This document shows, piece by piece, positions 7,559 through 15,613 of a DNA stretch of 27,609 nt; the first letter of the stretch is position 1; each line of letters opens with the position of its first letter. The notes under the pieces were generated by a model. It was not told the origin of the DNA. It worked only from the letters and a program-made list of their open reading frames with translations, and did not search any database. The DNA is from Planctomycetota bacterium. Its GTDB lineage: Bacteria > Planctomycetota > Brocadiia > Brocadiales > Bathyanammoxibiaceae. The stretch lies in the NCBI GenBank assembly GCA_030598065.1, contig JAUVQR010000002.1:1-27609 (forward strand). Direction: 5' to 3'. A program made the translations under genes and the position numbers.

Positions 7559-9214
7559 ATGAAGGCACCTCTGGACAAAGGACAACTGACAGGTGAACGC
7601 TTTTTCCCCGTATTCCTGACCTTTGTCTGTCTGGCGCTCTACGTCCCCGGCCTGGCCGGAAGAGAATTCTGGTGTGGGCGCGAGACGCTCTACGCGCAGG
7701 TCGCGAGGGACATGCTCCATAACGGACACTGGTTTGTGCCGTACTTTAACGGCGAGCTTTACGTCAACAAACCCCCCCTGTTCTTCTGGCTCATCGCCTT
7801 GACAAGCATGCCTGTCGGAGACATAACGCCGGTTACCATGAGGCTGCCGTCGGCCGTCTCGGCCCTGGGCACGGTGCTTGTGGTTTATTTCCTCGGCAGG
7901 AGGCTTTACGGGGCACGAACGGGCCTCATTGCGGGCCTCATCCTCGCCTCAAGCCCCGGATTCTACAAATACGCCTGCGTGGGAAAACTGGAGTTACTCT
8001 TAAGCTTTTTCATTACCGCCAGTATAGCGGCGTTTTATTTCGGCCTTACCGCGTCAACCGACAAGAGACGCTATTTCCTCTGGGCATGGTTCCTGATGGG
8101 ACTGGCCATGCTGACCAAGGGGCTTGGCGTGGCACTAATCGTCCCGGTCATACTCCTTTACCTCCTCAGCCGCAGGGAGCTTTACCGCGTCTGGGAGACC
8201 AGACCCATACTCGGAGGGCTCATACTCTTGGCCACGATGGCGGTGTGGCTTCTGCCGGGATACCTCTCAGGCGGGCAGGAATACATACACGGCCTGGTAG
8301 AACACTTCAGCTACCATGTAAGCAAGGGGCCAAAATACATGAAACCTTTTTATTACCTGACAGAATCTTTCGTGGGGACACTACCCTGGTCACTGGTCCT
8401 GCCGGGGGTCTTCTTCTACCTGAGGCGTGGAGAGGCGGATGAGAGACACCGGGAGGGGCTCCGCCTTACTGCGACGTGGTTCCTGGCCATGTGGGTTGTG
8501 TTCTCCCTCATCATGGCAAAACGCTCGAGATACATACTGCCCATGTATCCGGCAGTGGCCCTGGCCGCCGCAGTTCTATGGGAAGATTATGTCTCCAGAA
8601 GCTCCGAGACGTGGGCCAACATAAAAACGATACCGGTCCTTGCCCTTTCATTGTTATCCGGAACGGTTGTTGTGCTTGTCATCACCGGCACCATCCCGCT
8701 TACAAACGTTACAGGCAACGTCGCGGCCCTGTGTCTCGTATTGCTGCTTCTGGCCTGGCTGTTATCGATTAGAGACCGCCAGTACAAGGTCCTTTTCATC
8801 AGTCTTTTCTTGATGATTACCAGTTTTGAGATAGCGTACATGGAGATAATACTGCCCGTAGAGAGCCAGGCAGGTACGGAAAAAGTCGTCTGTGAGAAAG
8901 CGCTCGCAAACATGGAGCCGGGCGCGCGCTGGACACTTTACGGGTTCTTCAGCCCGGACTATGTGTTCTACAGCAACATGACTATCAAGTCCGTCTCGAC
9001 GCAACAGGAGCTGGCGGATTTCTTTTCATCCGAAGACAGGGTCTATTGTCTGGTGGATGAAGAAGATTATGCGGAATTAGACCTCTCACCCTTCAACGTA
9101 TCGGCCTTCAAGATAGCGACCCTCAATAAGACCGGCAAGAGGGCGGCCACTTACATCCTGATATCAAACAGGCCCGGCAAACGTAACGGGGCCACACAAG
9201 AGGTTGAGCTATGA
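7559..9214 (+). CDS. ArnT/PMT-like GT-C glycosyltransferase, copy 2
   Basis: 551 residues, multi-pass membrane protein, start preceded by AAAGG at 8 bases. Same architecture as copy 1. It is the most divergent at the expected active site. The first loop is FWCGRETLYAQVARD (37-51), with Arg41 where family members have Asp. The second conserved acidic position, R-x-D-M in copy 1, is KLELLL here, with Glu instead of Asp. The lysine of NKPPLFFW is kept. The C-terminal soluble domain is present (EKVVCEKALANMEPGARW ... YILISNRPGK). It overlaps copy 3 by four bases (ATGA), so the two are translated together. Role as for copy 1: transfer of a lipid-linked sugar at the periplasmic face, or, given the lost acid, an accessory or degenerate paralogue. 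Acceptor and sugar are unknown. Confidence 0.87.
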   Translation: MKAPLDKGQLTGERFFPVFLTFVCLALYVPGLAGREFWCGRETLYAQVARDMLHNGHWFVPYFNGELYVNKPPLFFWLIALTSMPVGDITPVTMRLPSAVSALGTVLVVYFLGRRLYGARTGLIAGLILASSPGFYKYACVGKLELLLSFFITASIAAFYFGLTASTDKRRYFLWAWFLMGLAMLTKGLGVALIVPVILLYLLSRRELYRVWETRPILGGLILLATMAVWLLPGYLSGGQEYIHGLVEHFSYHVSKGPKYMKPFYYLTESFVGTLPWSLVLPGVFFYLRRGEADERHREGLRLTATWFLAMWVVFSLIMAKRSRYILPMYPAVALAAAVLWEDYVSRSSETWANIKTIPVLALSLLSGTVVVLVITGTIPLTNVTGNVAALCLVLLLLAWLLSIRDRQYKVLFISLFLMITSFEIAYMEIILPVESQAGTEKVVCEKALANMEPGARWTLYGFFSPDYVFYSNMTIKSVSTQQELADFFSSEDRVYCLVDEEDYAELDLSPFNVSAFKIATLNKTGKRAATYILISNRPGKRNGATQEVEL

Positions 9215-10860
9215 GAGACTTGTTGCAGGGTAATGCGCGAAGCGCCGTTTTCATCCTTGTATGCCTCTGGATGGTGGTCTTTTTGCCGAACCTCTGGCTC
9301 AGGGAGTTTACGGGCACGGACGAACCCCAGTACGCACAGATAGGCAGAGAGGTGCTGGTAGACGGCCACTGGTCAGCGCTGCGCCTTAACGGCAACCCGT
9401 ACTACGGCGAGCCGCCCCTGTACTTTTGGCTTGAGGCCGTATTCAGCCTGCCCCGGGGAGACGTGACAGAGGCAACGGCCATCCTGCCCTCCATGCTTAT
9501 GGGACTGGGTACGGTGTTACTGGTGTACTTTCTGGGAAGAATGCTCTTTAACCACCGGGCGGGCATGCTGGCGGCCCTAATAATGGCCACCATGGCACAG
9601 TTCCACAAGTTCAGCTGTATGGCCCGGCTGGACGTGCCCTTTGCCTTCCTGGTTACCGCGTCTCTGGCTGCGTTCTACTCCGGTTACGTCAGTCCCGACG
9701 GCAGAAAAATGTATATGCTTATGGCATGGGCGCTTATGGGCCTGGCAGCCATAACGACCAAGGGCCCCGTGGCCTTCGTGATGGTCGGCGGTGTCGTCAT
9801 TGCGTTTCTGTTGTGGCGCAGGGACCTGGGGTTTCTCAAGAAAACTCGGCCGCTATCGGGAGGTTTGCTTCTTGCAGCAGTCATACTCGTCTGGCTTATG
9901 CCTGCATACCTCACGGACGGCAGGTCATACATCGACGGGCTGTTGGGACAATTCTCGCACCATGCGAAGACCCCCCTGGGCATAGATAAATTCTTCTTCT
10001 ATTTCTCGAACATCTTCTCCGGCACGCTGCCATGGTCACTAGCGTTACCCGCTATCCTCTATCTATACGTAAAGGATATGACGGACGAAAGAGAGAGGCA
10101 GGGGGTCGCGTTTGCGGGGTTGTGGATTCTCGCCATGCTCTTCATTTTCTCGATAGCCCTGCAAAAATTCAGCCGCTACATCCTGCCCACCTACCCGGCT
10201 GTGGCCGTCCTCCTCGGATATTTCTGGGACCGGCTTATGAAGGAACCGCCTCTAAAGGAGTGGCCTAGGACCTTGCCGCCGCTTGCGTACGGTCTGGCCG
10301 TGTTCGTAGGCCTTATGGTTGCCTATGTCTTCGTGGAGGCCCACGCACACCGGTTCCACCCCTCCCCGTTGGAGATTGCCGTCATGGCCGCAACTACCAT
10401 CTGCCTGGCGGCATCACTGTGGTACGCTTTTAGGACCAGGCAACTGATGGTATTATTCGTCATTGTGTTCATGCTGACAATCAGCTTCGAGGCCTCATAC
10501 GGCAGACTGGTGTTCTCAAGGGACAACGAGAAACGGTCTGAGAAGTCACTTTGTCTCAAGATAGCGGGTCTCATCGAGCCGGGTACGCCCTGGGTTATTT
10601 ACAATATGTTCAGACCGGCCCATATCTACTATACCAGGTCTCATCCAAAGCTCACTTTCTCTCAAGAGGAATTTCTTTCCACTATGAGCAATGAGGGAAA
10701 GGTTTATGGCCTTATTTGTGAAGAGGATTTTCAGGGCCTGCCTTCGAGAAAAAACCTGTCTCTATACCAGGTGGAGAGGCTGAAGCCGCCGAAAAGGAGC
10801 ATGGGAACCCTGCTGCTTATTTCAAACAAAAAACCTGAAAAAACCCCTACACCGCCTTGA
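9211..10860 (+). CDS. ArnT/PMT-like GT-C glycosyltransferase, copy 3
   Basis: 549 residues, multi-pass, starting within the ATGA overlap with copy 2. The first loop has the canonical acidic pair (TGTDEPQYAQIGRE, D37 E38), and the later ARLDVP aspartate is kept. However, the lysine of the KPP motif is replaced: the sequence is YYGEPPLYFW, with Glu in the Lys position. In ArnT this lysine lies close to the lipid-phosphate binding pocket, so the change could alter donor handling. The C-terminal domain (EKRSEKSLCLKIAGLIEPGT ... HIYYTRSHP ... LLISNKKP) is closest to that of copy 1, which suggests copies 1 and 3 are recent relatives. It is the last member of the tightly packed run; a 136-base gap follows. 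Confidence 0.88.
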   Translation: MRDLLQGNARSAVFILVCLWMVVFLPNLWLREFTGTDEPQYAQIGREVLVDGHWSALRLNGNPYYGEPPLYFWLEAVFSLPRGDVTEATAILPSMLMGLGTVLLVYFLGRMLFNHRAGMLAALIMATMAQFHKFSCMARLDVPFAFLVTASLAAFYSGYVSPDGRKMYMLMAWALMGLAAITTKGPVAFVMVGGVVIAFLLWRRDLGFLKKTRPLSGGLLLAAVILVWLMPAYLTDGRSYIDGLLGQFSHHAKTPLGIDKFFFYFSNIFSGTLPWSLALPAILYLYVKDMTDERERQGVAFAGLWILAMLFIFSIALQKFSRYILPTYPAVAVLLGYFWDRLMKEPPLKEWPRTLPPLAYGLAVFVGLMVAYVFVEAHAHRFHPSPLEIAVMAATTICLAASLWYAFRTRQLMVLFVIVFMLTISFEASYGRLVFSRDNEKRSEKSLCLKIAGLIEPGTPWVIYNMFRPAHIYYTRSHPKLTFSQEEFLSTMSNEGKVYGLICEEDFQGLPSRKNLSLYQVERLKPPKRSMGTLLLISNKKPEKTPTPP

Positions 10861-10917
10861 TAACACGGGGCATTTTTGTTTATCTGGTGTGTACACGGCC
10901 CTTTCGCCGGTTTAGAT

Positions 10918-10946
10918 TTAGATTAAGAACGGACGGTAATTATAAA
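10918..10946 (+). promoter_or_regulatory. Tentative promoter before ArnT-like copy 4
   Basis: A TATAAA (10941-10946) lies 17 bases after a weak TTAGAT (10918-10923), in the only sizeable gap (10861-10996) inside the cluster. An internal promoter would allow copy 4 to be expressed separately. Confidence 0.3.
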
Positions 10947-10996
10947 CGCTTCCCGCGCACCGCTTATGACGACGCCGACAAAGAAAACGAGGGATA

Positions 10997-12622
10997 ATGA
11001 TTAACATAAAAGAGCCCTTCAAGACAGACGGATTCTCGCTGGCCGTCCTGATCCTTGTATCGCTGGTAATGTTCTTTTTAGACCTTGGCGGCAGAGACCT
11101 TTGGGCCCCTGACGAAGGAGAGTATGCGCAGATATCACAAGAAATGCTGGAGACCGGAGAGTGGGTTATCCCCCAACTGAACGGGGTACCTTCGGCTCAG
11201 AAACCGCCTTTTTTTAACTGGGCCGCTGCCGTCCTCTCGCTTCCGATAGGCAGGGTTACCGAGCTGACCGCCCGTCTGCCTTCTGCCGTTATGGGCATGA
11301 TAGGGGTACTTGCCACCTACTGGCTGGGCGTGCGGCTGTTCAGAAGAAGGGCCGCTTTTCTCTCGGCGCTGGTGCTGGTGACCTCACCCATATACCTGCA
11401 TCAGGCGCGATGGGCACAGGTCGACATGGTATATTCAACCTTTGTTTGCCTCACGCTGGTAAGTTTTTACTACGGTTATCTAAACGGCGCGAACAGGGTC
11501 AGGTATTTTCTTATCGGCTCCGTGTTTATGTCCCTCGGCACGTTGACCAAGGGGCCCGCAGCCATCGCACTCCCGGGAATGACCATACTTATCTTCCTGG
11601 TCCTGACAAAAAGGCTCAGGGGATTCCTCACACGGGATTTAATCCTGTGTCTGGTAGTCTTTGTCGTCATCGTCTCTCCCTGGTACCTGTCCGTGTATAT
11701 GAAAGCCGGTTCGGATTTCGCGTGGGAGTTGATAGTAAAACACAATTTCTATATGTTCTTTGACACCTGGAGCCATAAACGCCCGTTTTATTATTATTTC
11801 ATCAACCTTCCCTGGGAGTTCTTCCCGTGGATTGTCTTCCTGCCGGCGGCCATGCTGAACATGTTTGCGCGTGATGAAGAAAGGGAGCAAAGACTGTTTC
11901 TCTTGGTCTGGTTCATCGGCATGTTTTGCTTCTTCACCCTGTCACAGGCAAAGCAGGGGAAATACATCCTGCCCCTGTTCCCCGCCATCGCGCTCATAGT
12001 AGGCAGATTCTGGGACGATGTAATCTTCGACAGACAGTCACTGTCTTACACCAAATGCATCTTCGTGCCGGTTACGTTCATCGCAATAGTAATGGTCTTC
12101 GGCGGCGCCGTGGGCACATGGATTGTTAACAACCATCGCCCTGAGTTTCTGAAGGTCTCCCTACCCATGGGGACGTTATTTGCCCTTTCAGGCGCGGCCA
12201 TGTTCATAACGGCGCTCTTCCGCGTGAAGAAGGGGCTCTTTGCGACGATAGTCATCGCGTTGGTGCTGATTTCCACGTATCTCACGCTTTTTATCAACCC
12301 GAAGCTCAACCATTACAAGAGCGCGAGGGTCTTTTGTGAGAAAACGGTAAAGATTACAAAAGGCAGAGAGCTTGGCATCTATGGAATTTTTTTGCATCAG
12401 ATGGGTCCGTACGTATTCTACACCGGCAGGAAGCTGAAAACCTTTGACAATGAAGGGGAGGTAGTACAGTTTTTTGGCGCTAAAGAAGGGGCGTTTTGCA
12501 TCATGAGGGATACGTACCTTAAGACCTTCAGAGACCAATACAGCGGTCCGGTGCACAAACTCCTCTCCGCGTCGGTAGGACACAGAAAGGTGCTACTGAT
12601 ATCCAATCAACCGCTAGAATAA
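10997..12622 (+). CDS. ArnT/PMT-like GT-C glycosyltransferase, copy 4 (canonical motifs)
   Basis: 541 residues, multi-pass membrane protein. The start ATG follows GAGGG closely. It is the only copy that keeps all the expected loop residues: DLWAPDEGEYAQISQE (D39 E40), the lysine of AQKPPFFNW, and the aspartate of AQVDMV. This makes it the best candidate for a working ArnT-type transferase that moves a sugar from polyprenyl phosphate to an envelope acceptor. The C-terminal soluble domain is present but more divergent from copies 1-3, ending LLISNQPLE. It is separated from copy 3 by 136 bases, and its 3' end overlaps the convergent radical SAM gene by nine bases. Sequence divergence and the gap suggest it is the oldest or an independently acquired member of the set. 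Confidence 0.9.
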   Translation: MINIKEPFKTDGFSLAVLILVSLVMFFLDLGGRDLWAPDEGEYAQISQEMLETGEWVIPQLNGVPSAQKPPFFNWAAAVLSLPIGRVTELTARLPSAVMGMIGVLATYWLGVRLFRRRAAFLSALVLVTSPIYLHQARWAQVDMVYSTFVCLTLVSFYYGYLNGANRVRYFLIGSVFMSLGTLTKGPAAIALPGMTILIFLVLTKRLRGFLTRDLILCLVVFVVIVSPWYLSVYMKAGSDFAWELIVKHNFYMFFDTWSHKRPFYYYFINLPWEFFPWIVFLPAAMLNMFARDEEREQRLFLLVWFIGMFCFFTLSQAKQGKYILPLFPAIALIVGRFWDDVIFDRQSLSYTKCIFVPVTFIAIVMVFGGAVGTWIVNNHRPEFLKVSLPMGTLFALSGAAMFITALFRVKKGLFATIVIALVLISTYLTLFINPKLNHYKSARVFCEKTVKITKGRELGIYGIFLHQMGPYVFYTGRKLKTFDNEGEVVQFFGAKEGAFCIMRDTYLKTFRDQYSGPVHKLLSASVGHRKVLLISNQPLE

Positions 12623-13669
12623 CGCCTTTATGATGCTGCCGGTGTATATGGCGTTAGGAGCCACTTCACAGGGCATCCAGCAACCGGGGCAGTTTCTGAC
12701 CGTCTCCCTGTAGCGTTCCATCTCCTCGCCATACCATAACTCTCGGAAGTCCTGTTTGGTCAGGTCCCCCACGATAGTGTTGCTGTGTATGCAGACAGGC
12801 ACCTCACCGGTGGGCAGTATCCTGATATGGCTGGTAAGGGCGACACATCTTGTGCTCGGCGTCTTCTTGTTATACAAAAGTCTGTTCTTGAGCCCTTCGT
12901 TAAAGAACTTCTTTATCAGACCCTCCCTGAAGTTAAAGCTCTGAGTGTCCTTCAGGATGTTTTCCAGTATCCTGTCGATTTCCTCCGGGGTGAAGGGGTC
13001 CAGAAATGAAAACTCACCCCGTTTTCCCATTTCGTCGGTATCAGACCGTGATTCCAGTAGAATGCGGTCGTCTCTGGCGAGTTGATACTGAAGGTCTACG
13101 CCAAGGCCGTCGCACATCTCCTGTAAGGGCTCTATCTGGTCTATGTTACCCCTGGTAATGGTAAGGTTTACGCCAAGGGCGATGCCTCTGCGTTCCCTCA
13201 GCCTTACCAGGCCCTCCAGCGTGGCATATGCCTTATCAAAGCTCTTCGCGCCCCTTATATCGTCATGGCGGCTGCCCACACCGTCCAGCGAGACCCTGAA
13301 GTGAAACCTGGGAGAGCCCAGCTCATCGGCAAATTCCACTATCTTTTGGGTCTGTATGCCGTTTGTGTTTATCATCATCACGCTTGGGTCGGACACCTTT
13401 ATTATGTGGCGGACAACCTCTCCCAAATCATCCCTGACAAAGGGCTCGCCACCCGTAATCCTCACCACGTCAAGCTGGTCAAGCTGGTCAAAGACGGCCT
13501 TTATCTGGTCGGTGTCCATCTCCGCCTTATCTTCACGCTCGGGAATACTGCACATCGAGCACTTCAGCTCGCACCTCCAGGTAATCAGGAACGTGCATAG
13601 GGCGGGCGCAGGTGTCCACCTCAGGTTGTTGTAGATGACGTGTTTTAATAGATTCAGGTATAATGCCAT
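12614..13669 (-). CDS. Radical SAM/SPASM-domain protein
   Basis: 351 residues from the ATG at 13669. An upstream in-frame ATG at 13804 lies inside the preceding gene and is rejected. The radical SAM cluster motif is CxxxCxxC at C33, C37 and C40 (RCELKCSMC), followed by the glycine-rich TGGEPFVR. The C-terminal third has a cysteine-rich SPASM-like domain (CVALTSHIRILPTGEVPVC ... CPGCWMPC) expected to bind extra Fe-S clusters. The enzyme would use a 5'-deoxyadenosyl radical; the substrate is unknown. Its start overlaps the stop of the GT2 gene by one base (TAATG), so the two proteins are made together. That suggests it modifies a glycolipid, sugar or peptide linked to the glycan pathway. Oxygen-sensitive chemistry implies anaerobic expression. 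SPASM proteins often modify peptides, but no precursor peptide is seen here. Confidence 0.9.
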   Translation of the reverse strand: MALYLNLLKHVIYNNLRWTPAPALCTFLITWRCELKCSMCSIPEREDKAEMDTDQIKAVFDQLDQLDVVRITGGEPFVRDDLGEVVRHIIKVSDPSVMMINTNGIQTQKIVEFADELGSPRFHFRVSLDGVGSRHDDIRGAKSFDKAYATLEGLVRLRERRGIALGVNLTITRGNIDQIEPLQEMCDGLGVDLQYQLARDDRILLESRSDTDEMGKRGEFSFLDPFTPEEIDRILENILKDTQSFNFREGLIKKFFNEGLKNRLLYNKKTPSTRCVALTSHIRILPTGEVPVCIHSNTIVGDLTKQDFRELWYGEEMERYRETVRNCPGCWMPCEVAPNAIYTGSIIKALF

Positions 13670-14673
13670 TATGTGTCGTGCTCTAGCTTGCAACGTACCG
13701 TATAAGTCTTCTTCCCCTGCGACTCGTAATATACCCTGACAAGCAACTCCGCCAGCAGCCCTGACGTGATAATCTGCACCGCCAGAAAGAGGCAAAGGAC
13801 GCAAACGGACAGAGAGACCTTCGTGCCGAGCACGTCTCCGTAGAATATCTTCAGGTATGCCAGCCTCATGCCGAGAAATACCCCGATGAGACCGAAGAAG
13901 CTGCCTATCGGGCCAAGGATGTGCAAGGGCCTGGTTGAATAGGTCAGCAGGAACTTCATGGTTATCATGTCAAAAAACACCCTGGGTATCCTGCCCAAAC
14001 CATATTTTGACTGCCCGTGCCTTCTGGGCTCGTTCCTGACCCGTATCTCAACAACGCTGGCGCCGATATTCTTCGCCAGCACCGGTATGAAGCGGTGATG
14101 TTCGCCGTACAACTTTATGCCGCTGACGACCTCCGCCCGATACGCCTTGTAGGCGTTTCCGAAGTCATGGATGTCAAGGCCTGAAAGCCTCGCAATGCAC
14201 CAGTTTGCTATCAGAGACGGCAGCCTTCTTGTAAGAAAAGGCTCCTTTCTGTCCATCCTCCACGCGCTAACAACGTCAAAGCCCTCGTCTATCTTCTCAA
14301 TAAACCTTGGAATATCCTCCGGACAGTCCTGGAGGTCGCCGTCTATGGTGAGAATAATGGCGCCCGTCGCATTGTCAAAACCGGCCGACAACGCGGGCGC
14401 CTTGCCGAAATTCATGCGCAGCTCTATAACCTTTACCCGGTTATCCCCGTGGAAGATGTCTTCAAGAACCTGCCGGGTGTTGTCCGTGCTGCCGTCATTT
14501 ACAAATATGAGCTCGTACTCCCTTTTCAGGCCGTCAAGAACGTCCTTAAGCCTCTTGTAGAGTTCGGGCACGCTCTCTTCTTCATTGAACAAAGGCACCA
14601 CCACAGATATGTCTACTTTGTATTCTTTTTTCTCTTCCACCCGGGCCAGAACCCCTTTTATTAGACCTGCCAT
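13669..14673 (-). CDS. GT2 glycosyltransferase with C-terminal membrane anchor (ArnC/GtrB-like)
   Basis: 334 residues. The GT-A domain has VVVPLFNEEESVPELY (about 24-39), FVNDGSTDNT (57-66) and the DxD motif D111/D113 (TIDGDLQD), then RRHGQSKYGLGRIPRV near residue 215. Two hydrophobic segments follow, at about 247-268 and 282-308, as in ArnC, GtrB and DPM-type enzymes of bacteria. These proteins transfer a sugar from UDP or GDP to undecaprenyl phosphate and anchor at the inner membrane. It is the first gene of a two-gene minus-strand operon with a radical SAM protein and faces the ArnT-like run. It may supply a second lipid-linked sugar to those transferases. The ribosome site is weak, and the promoter at 14695-14723 leaves only a short leader. 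Confidence 0.92.
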   Translation of the reverse strand: MAGLIKGVLARVEEKKEYKVDISVVVPLFNEEESVPELYKRLKDVLDGLKREYELIFVNDGSTDNTRQVLEDIFHGDNRVKVIELRMNFGKAPALSAGFDNATGAIILTIDGDLQDCPEDIPRFIEKIDEGFDVVSAWRMDRKEPFLTRRLPSLIANWCIARLSGLDIHDFGNAYKAYRAEVVSGIKLYGEHHRFIPVLAKNIGASVVEIRVRNEPRRHGQSKYGLGRIPRVFFDMITMKFLLTYSTRPLHILGPIGSFFGLIGVFLGMRLAYLKIFYGDVLGTKVSLSVCVLCLFLAVQIITSGLLAELLVRVYYESQGKKTYTVRCKLEHDT

Positions 14674-14694
14674 GAAGACTTGAGCTTGAAAGTA

Positions 14695-14723
14695 GAGATA
14701 CTAAAAGAACCAATAAAAGTCAA
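14695..14723 (-). promoter_or_regulatory. Candidate promoter of the GT2-radical SAM operon
   Basis: On the minus strand: TTGACT (14718-14723), a 17-base spacer and TATCTC (14695-14700). The predicted start is about 15 bases before the ATG at 14673. Confidence 0.45.
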
Positions 14724-14763
14724 TCCTCAACTTCTGCTATCATGAGACTTAGAGACAGAATCC

Positions 14764-14792
14764 TTGACAGGCCGGCCCCGCTGTGTTAAATT
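14764..14792 (+). promoter_or_regulatory. Candidate sigma-70 promoter of rplS
   Basis: Perfect -35 TTGACA (14764-14769), a 17-base GC-rich spacer and -10 TAAATT (14787-14792). Transcription would begin near 14799, with a leader of about 25 bases that carries AAGGAAG before the rplS ATG. This fits a strongly expressed ribosomal protein gene. Confidence 0.65.
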
Positions 14793-14823
14793 TAGTTCTT
14801 CGTAAGTACAGAAAGGAAGCATC

Positions 14824-15183
14824 ATGAATGTCATAGATAGCCTTGAGAAGAGGACGTCCACCAAGATCACATGCCCCGCCATTGGCCAGGCTGTGGACGT
14901 AAAGACAAAGATAGTAGAAGGAGAAAAGGAACGCCACCAGGTCTTCAGCGGAATGGTTATCGCCCGAAAGGGAAGTGGAAACAGAAAGACCTTTACCGTT
15001 AGAAGACTTGTGCAAGGCGAAGGGGTGGAACGTACGTTCCCCCTGTACTCCCCACGGCTTGTAGGCGTGAAGGTCGTAAAGTCTGGTAAGGTCAAACGCG
15101 CGAAGCTTTACTATATGCGTGAAAGAACGGGTAAAGCCACCAGGCTGAAGGAAAAGTTTGCCGAGAGACAGAACTCCTCATAA
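14824..15183 (+). CDS. rplS: Large-subunit ribosomal protein bL19
   Basis: 119 residues, the usual length of bL19. Recognised by VKTKIVEGEKERHQVFSGMV, the TFTVRR..QGEGVERTFPLY core, the SPRLVGVKVV block and the C-terminal GKVKRAKLYYMRERTGKATR. bL19 sits at the interface of the 30S and 50S subunits. The N terminus (MNVIDSLEKR) matches the usual start, and AAGGAAG lies 6 bases upstream. In many bacteria rplS follows rpsP-rimM-trmD. Here it is the first gene of a plus-strand group with its own promoter, followed by yraN and a TatD fusion. The usual upstream partners are replaced by the divergent glycan operon. Confidence 0.96.
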   Translation: MNVIDSLEKRTSTKITCPAIGQAVDVKTKIVEGEKERHQVFSGMVIARKGSGNRKTFTVRRLVQGEGVERTFPLYSPRLVGVKVVKSGKVKRAKLYYMRERTGKATRLKEKFAERQNSS

Positions 15184-15246
15184 GTCCGGCCAAACCTCCC
15201 CTAGCTGCACACACCTGAAAGGAGCAGTTACATCAAAGGAAGCCGA

Positions 15247-15606
15247 ATGGCCCTCGGCCTTGAAGGTGAGCAGGTAGCGTATGAGTTCCTGAAAAAACAG
15301 GGCTACAAGATACTCCAAAGGAACTACAGGCCTGGCAACACAGAGATTGACATAATAGGCTACGATAAAGGAACCATCGCCTTCCTGGAGGTCAAGACCG
15401 GGCTTTCCCGTAGATACGGGACACCGGAGATAAGGGTGACAGAAACAAAAAAGAGGCGTATCTACAAGACGGCGCAGGAGTATATAAAGGAACGGCGCCT
15501 CTCCGGACAACAATTTCGCTTTGACGTAGTCTCCGTCTTGTTCGACCCCGGCAAAGACATCCCAGAGGTGAAGCTCATTAAAGGCGCCTTCTCTCTGAAA
15601 ACCTGA
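15247..15606 (+). CDS. yraN: YraN/UPF0102 family endonuclease-like protein
   Basis: 119 residues. The family signature is complete: GLEGEQVAYEFLKKQGYKIL at the start, then RNYR, NTEIDIIGYDKGTIAFLEVK (catalytic-type E..D...ExK of the PD-(D/E)XK nuclease fold) and RRIYKTAQEYIK. UPF0102 proteins are predicted nucleases related to Holliday-junction resolvases; their cellular role is not settled. The start ATG has AAAGGA about 6 bases upstream. It follows rplS by 63 bases and is followed seven bases later by the TatD fusion, another predicted nuclease. The rplS-yraN neighbourhood is seen in many genomes (general knowledge), which supports the assignment. Confidence 0.92.
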   Translation: MALGLEGEQVAYEFLKKQGYKILQRNYRPGNTEIDIIGYDKGTIAFLEVKTGLSRRYGTPEIRVTETKKRRIYKTAQEYIKERRLSGQQFRFDVVSVLFDPGKDIPEVKLIKGAFSLKT

Positions 15607-15613
15607 CACAAAT

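Noticed and set aside
13670..13804. Upstream in-frame start for the radical SAM gene
   Set aside because: It would read through the 3' end of the GT2 gene; the ATG at 13669 gives the TAATG overlap and a natural N terminus.
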